53,528 bases of DNA, from contig PACL01000058.1 of assembly GCA_002700095.1 (NCBI GenBank), positions 15,541-69,068 on the forward strand. The letters are read 5' to 3'. The notes under the pieces were generated by a model that saw only the letters and a program-made list of their open reading frames with translations, was not told the origin of the DNA and searched no databases. This document shows, piece after piece, positions 18,616 through 27,956 of this stretch. Made by a program: the position numbers and the translations under genes. The stretch comes from Fulvimarina sp. Lineage in GTDB: Bacteria; Pseudomonadota; Alphaproteobacteria; Rhizobiales; Rhizobiaceae. Numbering within the stretch: position 1 is the first letter of the stretch; each line of letters opens with the position of its first letter.

Positions 18616-18903
18616 GTGGGGGAGGATCGTTCGCCCGCGCCGCAAGACCTGCCGTCGGCCGAGAGCGTTGCCGGCGGCGGCAAGACCGAAGGCGAGCGCG
18701 AACAGATCAAGCTGCAGGCGACCTATATGAACGGCATCGCCATCGGCGTCTTCGTCGTCGGTGGCTTCACGATCCCGGTGTCATTGGTCTTCAACCCGGC
18801 CGCCGGCATCGTCCCCGCTGCGATCGTGGCAGGGCTTTGCTTCTGCTTCAGTCCGGCAGTACATTGGGTCGCGAGGCGGTCATTGAGGGAGCTCGACCGA
18901 TGA
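18616..18903 (+). CDS. Small two-helix membrane protein of unknown function
   Basis: A 95-residue protein starting at GTG, 12 bases after ftsW. Residues 1-37 are polar and charged (EGEREQIKLQATYMNG region). Two membrane segments follow, about 40-59 (IAIGVFVVGGFTIPVSLVF) and 64-85 (GIVPAAIVAGLCFCFSPAVH), and a basic tail RRSLRELDR ends it, so both termini should be cytoplasmic. I do not recognise a named family. It overlaps the next small gene by ATGA (18900), indicating co-translation. Codon use and GC content look less extreme than in ftsW or murG. Confidence 0.7.
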   Translation: MGEDRSPAPQDLPSAESVAGGGKTEGEREQIKLQATYMNGIAIGVFVVGGFTIPVSLVFNPAAGIVPAAIVAGLCFCFSPAVHWVARRSLRELDR

Positions 18904-19040
18904 ATTTGGTAGAGATTGTCATCCTTGCTCTGATGATGCCGGTGAGCGCACTCTTGATCGGCCTTTGGGTCAACTCCGAATCGCGGAAAATCACCCAACG
19001 GGCGCATGCGCGAGCCCGGCGTGAGACGCGTCGGACTTGA
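18900..19040 (+). CDS. Single-pass microprotein, copy 1 of tandem pair
   Basis: A 46-residue protein: one membrane segment (about residues 3-24, containing MMPVSALLIG) followed by a strongly basic tail with SESRKITQRAHARARR. By the positive-inside rule the tail is cytoplasmic. Its ATG lies in the stop of the preceding gene. It aligns without gaps to the next microprotein: 25 of the first 41 positions are identical, including PVSAL, SRKIT and AHARARR. Conservation of protein sequence between copies argues that it is truly translated. No known family recognised. Confidence 0.65.
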   Translation: MNLVEIVILALMMPVSALLIGLWVNSESRKITQRAHARARRETRRT

Positions 19041-19084
19041 GTGCTTCGGTCAATCGCCGCCGCATGTGACGGAGGGCCGGCCCG

Positions 19085-19240
19085 ATGAGTGCGTTGGAGA
19101 TTCTCTTTCTGTTGCTGATCACTCCGGTGAGTGCGCTCGTCATCGGCGCACTCGTCCTGCGCGATTCCCGGAAAATCACCGAACAGGCGCATGCCCGTGC
19201 GAGGCGCCAGGCTGCCGATGCCTCTCGTGATCTGTCATAG
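19085..19240 (+). CDS. Single-pass microprotein, copy 2 of tandem pair
   Basis: A 51-residue paralogue of the preceding gene: membrane segment in residues 3-25 (EILFLLLITPVSALVIGALV), then DSRKITEQAHARARR and a short polar end. A good ribosome-binding site, GGAGG at 19071-19075, lies nine bases before the ATG. Downstream flanks of both copies share GAGTGCTTC (19039-19047 and 19243-19251), showing that the duplicated unit included some 3' sequence. The pair lies inside the dcw cluster between ftsW and murG. Function unknown. Confidence 0.65.
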   Translation: MSALEILFLLLITPVSALVIGALVLRDSRKITEQAHARARRQAADASRDLS

Positions 19241-19385
19241 GCGAGTGCTTCCAAGCCTCGCCGGCGAGGGCTACGGAGAGAGCGGGCTGAAATCCCTGGT
19301 TCGCTGCAAGATGGCGTGTCGTTTCCGCCGCATTTTGCGGTAACGAGGAGCAGCGTCCTTTCCGATCGTCCTTCACCGAGTATCC

Positions 19386-20486
19386 ATGACCACCATCCTC
19401 CTCGCCGCCGGCGGCACCGGCGGCCACCTGTTTCCCGCCGAAGCACTGGCCCACGAGCTGATCGCCCGCGGCTACGCCGTCGAACTCGTCACCGACGAGC
19501 GGGCAGGCCGGTTTGCCGAGCGGTTTCCGGTGAAGGAGGTCCACCATGTGCGCTCGGCGACCTTCGCCTCGAAGAACCCGTTGGCCGTCGCCAGATCCCT
19601 GTGGACGCTCTGGCGCGGCTTCCGGGAAGCCGGCGCGCTGGTCCGCAAGCTCCAGCCGGCGGTGGTGATCGGCTTTGGCGGCTATCCGACCGTGCCGCCG
19701 CTGATGGCGGCGATCCGCGCCGGGCGGCCGACGATCATCCACGAGCAGAATGCCGTGATGGGCCGGGCCAACAAGTTTCTCGCCCGCCGGGTGGACCGGA
19801 TCGCCGCCGGCATTCCCCAGGACAAGGTCGAGCCGGCGGTGGCCGCGAAGATCACCGTGACCGGCAATCCGGTGCGGCCGGCCGTGCTGGAGGCTGCCGA
19901 GCGGCCCTACGGGGCAGCGGGGCCGCAGGATCCCTTCGATCTCGTCGTCTTCGGCGGCAGCCAGGGCGCGGCCTTTTTCTCCGATGCGATCCCGAAGGCG
20001 GTGGACCATCTGCCGGAGGAACTGCGCCGGCGTCTCAAGGTGACCCAGCAGGCCCGCGCCGAGGATCAGAAGCAGGTCGCCGCCTTTTATGCGGAGCGCA
20101 AGATCGCGGCGGAGGTGTCGCCCTTCTTCACCGACATGGCGGCGCGGATCGCCGGGGCGCATCTGGTGGTCAGCCGCTCCGGCGCCTCGACGGTCTCGGA
20201 GATCGCCGTCATCGGCCGGCCGGCGATCCTCGTGCCCTATCCCTATGCCCTCGACCACGACCAGGCGGCCAATGCCGCGAAGCTGTCCGCCGAGGGCGGG
20301 GCGATCGTCGCGGCCCAGGCGGAGTTGTTGCCCGAGCGCCTCGGCGGGCTGATCGCCGACATCGCCGCCGACCCCGAGCGCGCCGCGGCGATGGCGGCAG
20401 CTGCCCGGGCGACCGGCGTCGCCAATGCCGCCGCCTTGCTCGCCGACCTCGTTGCCTCTATGCCCGGGGTCGCTATAACCCGCTGA
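19386..20486 (+). CDS. murG: UDP-GlcNAc:lipid I GlcNAc transferase
   Basis: Adds GlcNAc to lipid I to form lipid II at the cytoplasmic face of the inner membrane. The 366-residue GT28 protein shows [17 protein letters not shown] at the N-terminus, [30 protein letters not shown] and [12 protein letters not shown] (UDP-GlcNAc binding). A 145-base gap precedes it, so it may have its own promoter after the microprotein genes. murC follows 28 bases downstream with AAGGGA before its ATG. Confidence 0.97.
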   Translation: MTTILLAAGGTGGHLFPAEALAHELIARGYAVELVTDERAGRFAERFPVKEVHHVRSATFASKNPLAVARSLWTLWRGFREAGALVRKLQPAVVIGFGGYPTVPPLMAAIRAGRPTIIHEQNAVMGRANKFLARRVDRIAAGIPQDKVEPAVAAKITVTGNPVRPAVLEAAERPYGAAGPQDPFDLVVFGGSQGAAFFSDAIPKAVDHLPEELRRRLKVTQQARAEDQKQVAAFYAERKIAAEVSPFFTDMAARIAGAHLVVSRSGASTVSEIAVIGRPAILVPYPYALDHDQAANAAKLSAEGGAIVAAQAELLPERLGGLIADIAADPERAAAMAAAARATGVANAAALLADLVASMPGVAITR

Positions 20487-20514
20487 AAACCCGATCACGC
20501 GAAGGGAACACGCC

Positions 20515-21933
20515 ATGAAAATGCCGCCGAACATCGGACCGGTGCACTTCATCGGGATCGGCGGCATCGGCATGAGCGGCATCGCCGAGGTGCTGGTCAA
20601 TCTCGGCTACACGGTGCAGGGCTCCGACCAGAGCGAGAACGCCAACGTCCAGCGGCTGCGCGAGAAGGGCGTCACCGTCCATATCGGCCACGCGGCGGAC
20701 AATCTCGGCACGGCCGAGGTCGTCGTCGTCTCGACGGCGATCCGGCGCAGCAATCCCGAGCTCTCAGCCGCCCGCGAGCGGCTTCTGCCGATCGTTCGCC
20801 GCGCCGAGATGCTGGCCGAGCTGATGCGCTTCCGCCAGGCCATCGCCATCGGCGGCACCCACGGCAAGACGACCACGACGTCGATGGTCGCGACGCTGCT
20901 CGACGCGGGCGGCATGGACCCGACCGTCGTCAATGGCGGCATCATCAACGCCTATGGCACCAACGCCCGCATGGGCGGCGGCGACTGGATGGTGGTGGAG
21001 GCCGACGAGAGCGACGGCACCTTCCTGAAGCTGCCGGCAGACGTCGCTGTCGTGACCAACATCGACCCCGAGCATCTCGACCATTACGGGACCTTCGATG
21101 CTGTGCGCGCCGCCTTCCGGGCCTTCGTCGAGAACGTGCCCTTCTACGGCTTCGCGGTGATGTGCCTCGACCATCCGGAGGTGCAGATCCTCGTCGGCGA
21201 GATCGAGGACCGCCGGGTCATCACCTATGGCGAGAACATCCAGGCCGACGTGCGCTTCCACGACCTGCGCTTCGAGCCCGGCAAGTCGCTGTTCGCGGTC
21301 ACGCTGCGCGACCGCGTCACCGGCACCAGCGAGACGATCGGTGACCTGGTCCTGCCGATGCCCGGCCGCCACAACGTTTCCAACGCCACCGCGGCCATCG
21401 CCGTCGCGCACCGGCTGGGCATTTCCGGTGACGCGATCCGCAGCGGGCTCGCGGCCTTCGGCGGCGTCAAGCGCCGCTTCACCCTGACCGGCACCGTCGG
21501 CGGTATCGCGATCTACGACGATTACGGCCACCATCCGGTGGAGATCCGCGCTGTCCTCGCGGCCGCTCGTGCCTCGGCGACGGGCCGCGTCGTCGCCATC
21601 GTCCAGCCGCACCGCTACTCGCGCCTGCAGTCGCTGTTCTCCGACTTCGCCTCCTGCTTCAACGATGCCGACACGGTGGTCGTCGCACCGGTCTACGCGG
21701 CGGGCGAAGAGCCGATCGAATTCGTCAATTCGGAGATGCTGGTGGAGCGGCTGAAGCTCGGCGGCCATCGGGATGCAAGGCTGATCGACGGGCCGCAGGA
21801 GATCGCGCCGCTGGTCCGTCAGCTCGCCGATCCCGGCGACATCATCGTCTTCCTCGGCGCCGGATCGATCACCCAGTGGGCCTACGCCCTGCCGAAGGAG
21901 CTGGAAAAGCTCGGGCTCGGGAAGGACGGATGA
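20515..21933 (+). CDS. murC: UDP-MurNAc:L-alanine ligase
   Basis: Adds L-alanine to UDP-MurNAc, the first amino-acid step of precursor synthesis. The 472-residue protein has [17 protein letters not shown] at the N-terminus, [13 protein letters not shown] as the P-loop, [22 protein letters not shown] and [16 protein letters not shown] precedes the ATG at suitable spacing. Its stop overlaps the murB start (ATGA at 21930). Confidence 0.98.
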   Translation: MKMPPNIGPVHFIGIGGIGMSGIAEVLVNLGYTVQGSDQSENANVQRLREKGVTVHIGHAADNLGTAEVVVVSTAIRRSNPELSAARERLLPIVRRAEMLAELMRFRQAIAIGGTHGKTTTTSMVATLLDAGGMDPTVVNGGIINAYGTNARMGGGDWMVVEADESDGTFLKLPADVAVVTNIDPEHLDHYGTFDAVRAAFRAFVENVPFYGFAVMCLDHPEVQILVGEIEDRRVITYGENIQADVRFHDLRFEPGKSLFAVTLRDRVTGTSETIGDLVLPMPGRHNVSNATAAIAVAHRLGISGDAIRSGLAAFGGVKRRFTLTGTVGGIAIYDDYGHHPVEIRAVLAAARASATGRVVAIVQPHRYSRLQSLFSDFASCFNDADTVVVAPVYAAGEEPIEFVNSEMLVERLKLGGHRDARLIDGPQEIAPLVRQLADPGDIIVFLGAGSITQWAYALPKELEKLGLGKDG

Positions 21934-22880
21934 CCTCGCTTCTCGAACGTCTCGGCGACAGGCTGTCCGACGTGCGCGGCCGGCTGAGCGCGGATGCCTC
22001 GATGGGCAAGCTCACCTGGTTCCAGGTGGGCGGTCCGGCAGAGCTGTTCTTCCAGCCCGCGGACGAGGAGGACCTGGCGCTGTTCCTCCAGCGGCTGCCC
22101 GAGGAGATCCCGGTTCTGGTCGTCGGGGTGGGATCAAACCTCCTGGTGCGCGACGGCGGCATCGAGGGCGTCGTCATCCGCCTCTCGGCCAAGGGCTTTG
22201 CCGGCGTCGAGCAGATCTCCGACCAGCGGCTTCGCGCCGGCGCGGCGCTGCCCGACAAGCGGCTGGCGGCCGCCGCGCTGGATGCAGGGATCGGCGGGCT
22301 GCATTTCTATCACGGCATTCCGGGCGCGATCGGCGGGGCGCTGCGGATGAATGCCGGCGCAAACGGGTGCGAGACGGCCGAGCGGGTCGTCGAAGTCCAC
22401 GCCATCGATCGCAAGGGGCGGCGCCACGTGCTGACCAATAGCGAGATGGGCTATTCCTACCGCCATTCCGGGGCCCCGGACGGGCTGATCTTCACCGGGG
22501 CGATCTTCGAGGGCGTGCCGGCCGATCGCGACGAGATCCGGGCGCGGATGGACGAGGTGCAGACCCACCGCGAGACCGTCCAGCCGATTCGCGAGAAGAC
22601 CGGCGGGTCGACCTTCAAGAACCCGCCGGGCAGCTCTGCCTGGAAGGAGATCGACCGGGCGGGTTGCCGGGGCCTGACGGTCGGCGGCGCGCAGATGTCG
22701 GAGATGCACTGCAACTTCATGATCAACACCGGCGGCGCCACGGCCTTCGACCTCGAGACCCTCGGCGAGACGGTCCGGCAGAGGGTGCGGGCAACGTCCG
22801 GCCTCATGCTTGACTGGGAGATCAAGCGGCTCGGGCGGTTCGAGGCGGGCCAAGCGGTGGTGCCGGCCGATTCGCAGTGA
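21930..22880 (+). CDS. murB: UDP-N-acetylenolpyruvoylglucosamine reductase
   Basis: FAD/NADPH reductase that converts UDP-GlcNAc-enolpyruvate to UDP-MurNAc. Starting at the ATGA overlap it has 316 residues. Motifs: [25 protein letters not shown] (FAD binding), [26 protein letters not shown] and GGSTFKNP with the active-site serine. An upstream in-frame open stretch is murC in another frame. This is the last dcw gene here; ddlB, ftsQ, ftsA and ftsZ do not follow. Confidence 0.97.
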   Translation: MTSLLERLGDRLSDVRGRLSADASMGKLTWFQVGGPAELFFQPADEEDLALFLQRLPEEIPVLVVGVGSNLLVRDGGIEGVVIRLSAKGFAGVEQISDQRLRAGAALPDKRLAAAALDAGIGGLHFYHGIPGAIGGALRMNAGANGCETAERVVEVHAIDRKGRRHVLTNSEMGYSYRHSGAPDGLIFTGAIFEGVPADRDEIRARMDEVQTHRETVQPIREKTGGSTFKNPPGSSAWKEIDRAGCRGLTVGGAQMSEMHCNFMINTGGATAFDLETLGETVRQRVRATSGLMLDWEIKRLGRFEAGQAVVPADSQ

Positions 22881-23700
22881 CGGCCCTCGCCGAACGCGCA
22901 GGTCCCTGACCGTCCCTGATCGGGCAGATCTCGATCCGGGTGGTGGAACGCTGAGGGCGCCGGATCCGCGGCGCCTGCGGGATGATCTGCTGGAGCCGCA
23001 GGAGATCAGCTTCGGTCGGCATCCCGCTCGATCCTCCTGTTGCCGGGTGATCCCTTTCGCAAGCTGGTTTGCGCTCTCCAAGATCATGCTCTGGTGCAAC
23101 GGCCGGACCATAGCCGTGCCTGCCGCCGAGGGGCTGTCGGTGGCGGAGCCCAACCGGCGCTCGGCCGGCGCGGTCCAGCAGCATGGTCCCTGTACTGTCG
23201 GCGACAGAGTAAGCCAGGGCGTCTGCCGCGACGGTCCCGGGACGGGGAAGTGCGGCCGGATCCGGCGGCAACATCGCGCCGCGGATCGGCGCCACCGGCC
23301 GACAGTCGCATTGACGTAACCGTCAGCCAAGACGTTTTTGATGTTTCGCTGCGGGCTGATGCGCAATTCTTGAACGCCCTGACGCTTACGTATTCGTAAG
23401 CCCGGATTCTGTCACATTTCCGCCACGCAGCATGCGGAATTGCGCGGCGGAGGGGGCGATTTCATCCACCCACCATACGGATTGGCGCGCAGAGTCGAAG
23501 AAAATACGTCAGAAAACCAAAGCAAGTCTTGATAATTGTCTCTCAAAATCTGCATATCTGCATCATAGCACAGCAAGTTCGTTGCGGGGTCACAGTATCA
23601 TCCATGTATCCATTCCGCCAGTTTTGCACTAGGCTGACGGGATTGGATGACGCCATGCAACGCCGAGACAGGCCGGGCGTCGGAAGAGTGGGGGGAGTTC
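22881..23700. other. 820-base gap after murB
   Basis: I find no convincing gene in this stretch. Frames of 66-170 residues exist but are Arg/Pro/Gly-rich and match no family I know. The second half (about 23400-23650) turns AT-rich and probably holds the promoter of the outer-membrane channel gene. A perfect dyad GCTTACG-TATT-CGTAAGC lies at 23384-23401. In related genomes this is where ddlB would begin; no ddl-like motif is visible. Confidence 0.6.
23384..23401. promoter_or_regulatory. Perfect inverted repeat upstream of FadL-type gene
   Basis: GCTTACG-TATT-CGTAAGC: a 7-bp perfect dyad with a four-base centre, 300 bases upstream of the channel gene. Size and symmetry suit a TetR- or MarR-type operator, or a small hairpin. 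No T-run follows. The binding protein is unknown. Confidence 0.4.
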
Positions 23701-24984
23701 ATGTCCATCAATCGCAAAAGCCTATCGATCGCAGCCGTGCTTGCCGCGGCGACCTGCAGCAGCGCCCTTGCCGGCGGTTTTCAGCGCGGCACCGCCGACA
23801 CCGACATCCTGTTCGAGCCCGGCACCGTCAATACCCGCGCCAGCATGACCTATGTCGACCCGCAGCGCGGCTTCACCTCGGTGAACGGCGTCGACGTCGA
23901 CGGCGGCGACTACACCGGCGACTACACGATCCCGAACTATTCGATCTCGCTGGGCAACGACGTCTTCGGCTGCGCCGGCACGGCAACCGAATCCTTCGCG
24001 GGCGAATCCGACTATTCCGGCCTGCCGGGCGGGGCGCTGCCGATGCAGGTCAGCTCCACCCAGAGTGGTTCGTCCGCCGATCGGCTGGACTTCGCCACGG
24101 CATCCGCGATCTCGCGCACCCAGCGGCTCGCCTTCGATTCGACCGAGCTCGGCCTGACCTGCCGCGTGAGCTATGCCGCGGATTCCGGGCGCTACAGCCT
24201 GCTCGGCGGCGTCTTCGTCGAGGACTTCCACTTCGAGGGGACGAGCCTCGGCACGCGCTATCCGGCACCCGGCCTCCCGATCGCCGCCGTCACCAGCCGA
24301 ATCGACGTCGAGAGCGACGGCGATTACAAGGCGGGCTTCCGCATCGGCGCGGCCTATGAAATCCCCGAGATCGCGCTGCGCGTTCAGGCCATGTACCGTT
24401 CCGAGGTCAAGCACGACGAGATCGAAGGCGACGGCACCGTGACGATCCTGAGCTCGCTCTTGCCGACGCTGCCGGCAGGCACCGTGGTTCCTGTGCAGTC
24501 CTTCCTCAACGAGACGACCAGCCCGCAGTCGCTCGAGATCAAGGGGCAGACCGGCATTGCGCCCGGCTGGCTGCTGCTCGGCTCGTTCCGCTGGACCGAC
24601 TGGTCGACCAACGAGGTCGCGATCAACACCATCTCCAGCCCGCTCATCGGGACGACCTCCTCCTACGCGCCCTACCACTGGCGCGACGGCTACACCGCCT
24701 CGATCGGTGTCGGCCACGCCTTCAACGAACAGATCTCCGGCGCCATCGCTGTCGGCTACGACCGCGGCGTTTCGACCGGCGCCGAGACGACCTACACCGA
24801 CATCTACACCCTGTCGGGCGGCGTCTCCTTCAAGGCCAACAAGATGGCCGAGCTGCGCTTCGGCGGCGTCCTCGGCTACTGGACCGACGGCGACCAGTCG
24901 ATCTCCGAAGGCAGCTATTACGACGCCACCGTCGGCGACGACTTCGTCTACGGCGTCAACGCCTCGATGCGGTTCACCTTCTGA
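23701..24984 (+). CDS. OmpP1/FadL/TodX-type outer-membrane channel
   Basis: A beta-barrel for passive uptake of hydrophobic molecules such as long-chain fatty acids. The 427-residue protein begins with a signal peptide (about residues 1-24, cleavage near SALAGG). The mature start, GGFQRGTADTDILFEPG, resembles the N-terminal hatch of the family. It ends in alternating strands and a terminal Phe (NASMRFTF), the outer-membrane insertion signal. Fairly confident of the family; substrate unknown. The ATG at 23701 is preceded by GGGGAG. A strong intrinsic terminator follows 68 bases downstream, so it is a single-gene unit. Confidence 0.87.
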   Translation: MSINRKSLSIAAVLAAATCSSALAGGFQRGTADTDILFEPGTVNTRASMTYVDPQRGFTSVNGVDVDGGDYTGDYTIPNYSISLGNDVFGCAGTATESFAGESDYSGLPGGALPMQVSSTQSGSSADRLDFATASAISRTQRLAFDSTELGLTCRVSYAADSGRYSLLGGVFVEDFHFEGTSLGTRYPAPGLPIAAVTSRIDVESDGDYKAGFRIGAAYEIPEIALRVQAMYRSEVKHDEIEGDGTVTILSSLLPTLPAGTVVPVQSFLNETTSPQSLEIKGQTGIAPGWLLLGSFRWTDWSTNEVAINTISSPLIGTTSSYAPYHWRDGYTASIGVGHAFNEQISGAIAVGYDRGVSTGAETTYTDIYTLSGGVSFKANKMAELRFGGVLGYWTDGDQSISEGSYYDATVGDDFVYGVNASMRFTF

Positions 24985-25051
24985 TCCGCAAGGCCGGCGG
25001 GGCCTTGCCGCTGGCCTCGCGACGTCTTCCCGCAGGGAATCCGGGGACAGG

Positions 25052-25082
25052 AAAGGGCGTGCCGGCACGGGCACGCCCTTTT
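25052..25082 (+). terminator. Intrinsic terminator of the FadL-type gene
   Basis: A 12-bp perfect stem (AAAGGGCGTGCC / GGCACGCCCTTT) around a six-base loop, running into TTTT. It ends the channel gene and, by its A-run, could also work weakly on the opposite strand. Confidence 0.9.
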
Positions 25083-25277
25083 CGTTGTGAACCATAAGGT
25101 TCCGTCGGTTTTCTGCGAAAGATGCCGTGTGTTTTCGCGGCAACACTATTGCAGGCTTGCACCGGCTATAGTCGTGGCAACGGTGCAGGCGCCCCGTTGC
25201 CGCCACAAAACACCGTCACCTCGATCCTCAAGCCGAGGTCCTGGCGGAGGAATCGGCGGGATGACGAGGGGGATTTC

Positions 25278-27002
25278 ATGGACGCGAACAGGATCGACAA
25301 GTCACGGCTTCCCAGCCGTCACGTGACCGAAGGTCCGGAGCGCGCGCCGCATCGGTCCTACCTCTACGCCATGGGCCTCACCGACGTCCAGATTCACCAG
25401 CCGCTGGTCGGCGTCGCGACCGCCTGGAACGAGGCGGCGCCCTGCAACATCTCGCTGCAGCGCCAGGCCCAGTCGGTCAAGAAGGGCGTCGCCGCCAACC
25501 GCGGCACGCCGCGCGAATTCGCCACCATCACCGTCACCGACGGCATCGCCATGGGCCATGCCGGGATGAAGTCCTCGCTCGCCAGCCGCGACGTGATCGC
25601 CGATTCGGTCGAACTGACCATGCGCGGCCATTCCTACGACGCGATGGTCGCCATGGCCGGCTGCGACAAGAGCCTGCCGGGCATGATGATGGCGATGATC
25701 CGGCTCAACGTGCCGTCGATCTTCATCTATGGCGGCTCCATCCTGCCGGGCCGCTACAAGGGCCGCGACATCGTCGTGCAGGACCTGTTCGAGGCGGTCG
25801 GCCTGCATTCGGTCGGCAAGATGGACGACGTGACGCTGGACGAGATGGAGCGGGTCGCCTGTCCCTCGGCCGGCTCCTGCGGCGGCCAGTACACCGCCAA
25901 CACCATGGCCATGGTCGCCGAGGCGATCGGCCTCGCACTGCCCTACAGCTGCGGCGCGCCGGCTCCGTACGAGATCCGCGACGCCTTCTGCTCGAATGCC
26001 GGCGAGCAGGTGATGGAACTCCTGAAGCAGAACCTTCGCCCGCGCGACATCGTCACCCGCAAGGCCTTCGAGAATGCCGCGATGACGGTGGCGGCGACCG
26101 GTGGATCGACGAACGCCGCGCTGCACCTGCCGGCGATGGCGCACGAGGCGGGCATCGCGTTCGACCTCTTCGACGTCGGCGAGATCTTCCGCAGGACGCC
26201 CTATATCGGCGACCTGAAACCCGGCGGCCGATACGTCGCCAAGGACCTCTTCGAGGCCGGCGGCATCCCGCTGGTGATGAAGGCGCTGCTCGACGGCGGC
26301 TTCCTGTACGGCGACTGCATGACGGTCACCGGCAAGACCGTCGCCGAGAACCTCGCCAATGTGAAGTGGAACGCCGACCAGGACGTGGTGCGCACGACCG
26401 CGAACGCGATCTCGCCCCCCGGCGGCGTCGTCTCGCTGCGCGGCAATCTCGCGCCCGACGGCGCCATCGTGAAGGTCGCGGGGCTGAAGAACCTGCGCTT
26501 CGTCGGCCCGGCCCGGGTCTTCGACAATGAGGAAGAGTGCTTCCACTGCGTCGACAAGCGGGAGTTCAAGGAAGGCGAGGTGCTGGTGATCCGCTACGAG
26601 GGCCCGAAGGGCGGGCCCGGCATGCGCGAGATGCTGTCCACCACCGCTTCCCTCTACGGCCAGGGCATGGGCGACAAGGTGGCGCTGATCACCGACGGGC
26701 GGTTCTCCGGCGCGACGCGCGGCTTCTGCGTCGGCCATGTGGGCCCGGAGGCGGCCGTCGGCGGCCCGATCGCCCTGATCGAGGATGGCGACATCATCAC
26801 CCTCGACGCCACGACCGGCGAGATATCGGTGGATGTCAGCGAGGAAGAATTCGCCCGGCGGCGGGTCGGCTGGACCGCCCGTGAGACCGAATATCCGACG
26901 GGAGCGATCTGGAAGTATGCGCAGCAGGTCGGCACGGCGCGCAAGGGAGCGGTCACCCATCCGGGCGGCACCGCGGAAAAGCACTGCTATGCGGATATTT
27001 GA
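25278..27002 (+). CDS. ilvD: Dihydroxy-acid dehydratase
   Basis: Dehydrates 2,3-dihydroxy-isovalerate and its homologue in isoleucine/valine biosynthesis. The 574-residue protein belongs to the IlvD/Edd family. Three cluster-ligand cysteines are visible in [18 protein letters not shown] and [13 protein letters not shown], with [12 protein letters not shown] and [15 protein letters not shown] further on. All three cysteines and the ~570-residue length suggest the form that often binds a [2Fe-2S] cluster rather than the ~615-residue E. coli type; this is inference. AGGGGG lies before the ATG at 25278. The exoR start lies inside its last codons. A sugar-acid dehydratase is a less likely alternative. 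Confidence 0.93.
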   Translation: MDANRIDKSRLPSRHVTEGPERAPHRSYLYAMGLTDVQIHQPLVGVATAWNEAAPCNISLQRQAQSVKKGVAANRGTPREFATITVTDGIAMGHAGMKSSLASRDVIADSVELTMRGHSYDAMVAMAGCDKSLPGMMMAMIRLNVPSIFIYGGSILPGRYKGRDIVVQDLFEAVGLHSVGKMDDVTLDEMERVACPSAGSCGGQYTANTMAMVAEAIGLALPYSCGAPAPYEIRDAFCSNAGEQVMELLKQNLRPRDIVTRKAFENAAMTVAATGGSTNAALHLPAMAHEAGIAFDLFDVGEIFRRTPYIGDLKPGGRYVAKDLFEAGGIPLVMKALLDGGFLYGDCMTVTGKTVAENLANVKWNADQDVVRTTANAISPPGGVVSLRGNLAPDGAIVKVAGLKNLRFVGPARVFDNEEECFHCVDKREFKEGEVLVIRYEGPKGGPGMREMLSTTASLYGQGMGDKVALITDGRFSGATRGFCVGHVGPEAAVGGPIALIEDGDIITLDATTGEISVDVSEEEFARRRVGWTARETEYPTGAIWKYAQQVGTARKGAVTHPGGTAEKHCYADI

Positions 27003-27834
27003 GCGGCATCTCGCAGCGTTCGCCCTGGCGGCGGCGACGCTTCTGTCCTGCGGGCAGGGCGTCCTGGCGCTCGACCCGGACGCCAAGGTCAACCCCGAGG
27101 CCGGACCGCTGGAGCTGTTCTCCTTCGGCTTCAAGGCCTATCAGCGCGGCGAGAAGCTCGAGGCCTTCGAGGCCCTGCGCTATGCCGCCGACAAGGGCCA
27201 TCCGGGCGCGCGCTGGAAGCTCGGGCGGATGTATGCCGAGGGCGACGGCGTGCCCGAGAACGACTACGAGGCGTTCAAGATCTTCGAGCAGATCGTCCGC
27301 GACCAGGAGGACGAGAACGGCAGCTATTCCAATGCCGCCTATGTTGCCAGCGCCGTCGTCGCGCTCGCTGACTACTTGAGGGTCGGCATCGCCGACAGCC
27401 CGGTGACGGTCGACCTGCCGCGGGCGCGTCAGTTCTACTTCCACGCCGCCTCGTTCTTCGGCGACGCAGAGGCGCAGTTCGAGCTCGGCCGGATGCTGCT
27501 CTATGGCGAGGGCGGTCGCGCCAATCCCCGCCAGGCGGCCCGCTGGCTGAATCTTGCGGCCGAGAAGGGCCATGTCGGCGCCAAGGCGCTGCTGGGCTAC
27601 CTGCTCTTCGACGGCAAGAAGATCTCGCTCAGGCCCGAGCCGGTCCGCGGCCTCGCCATGCTGACCCTGGCGCTGCGCCAGGCCGGCGCGAGCGACCAGC
27701 AATGGATCCGCCCGCTGCAGGAGGAGACGTTCTCGGTCGCCAGCGAGGACGTCCGGCGCGAGGCCCTCGCGCGGGCCGACCAGCAGGGACTGCCGGTCCC
27801 GGCGACGGGACCGGTGGCCAGCGCCAAGAACTGA
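26989..27834 (+). CDS. exoR: ExoR-type periplasmic Sel1-repeat regulator
   Basis: A 281-residue exported protein with Sel1-like repeats. An N-terminal signal peptide is followed by repeats such as [35 protein letters not shown] and [19 protein letters not shown]. The wording [32 protein letters not shown] and the C-terminal [17 protein letters not shown] closely follow rhizobial ExoR. In Sinorhizobium ExoR is a periplasmic inhibitor of the sensor ExoS in the ExoS-ChvI system controlling exopolysaccharide, motility and envelope genes. The signal region ends in LLSCGQG, so a lipoprotein form is conceivable. The ATG lies 14 bases inside ilvD, implying co-transcription with branched-chain amino-acid synthesis. 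Confidence 0.85.
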   Translation: MRIFERHLAAFALAAATLLSCGQGVLALDPDAKVNPEAGPLELFSFGFKAYQRGEKLEAFEALRYAADKGHPGARWKLGRMYAEGDGVPENDYEAFKIFEQIVRDQEDENGSYSNAAYVASAVVALADYLRVGIADSPVTVDLPRARQFYFHAASFFGDAEAQFELGRMLLYGEGGRANPRQAARWLNLAAEKGHVGAKALLGYLLFDGKKISLRPEPVRGLAMLTLALRQAGASDQQWIRPLQEETFSVASEDVRREALARADQQGLPVPATGPVASAKN

Positions 27835-27956
27835 GCCCGAAGAGCTGAACAGACAAGTCCCAGGGCGGGCCAACGCTGGCATCGAAGCTGCGGAGGTCTG
27901 TGCCTCGCCGTTGATGTCAGCACGACATGAGGCGAGGCCGGCTTGCCCGGTCCTCG

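Noticed and set aside
22822..23295. Minus-strand ORF of 157 codons in the gap after murB
   Set aside because: Overlaps the murB end, is Pro/Arg-rich, has no convincing ribosome-binding site and resembles no family.
23432..23632. Plus-strand ORF of 66 codons before the FadL-type gene
   Set aside because: Lies in the AT-rich promoter area, lacks a ribosome-binding site and has an irregular composition.
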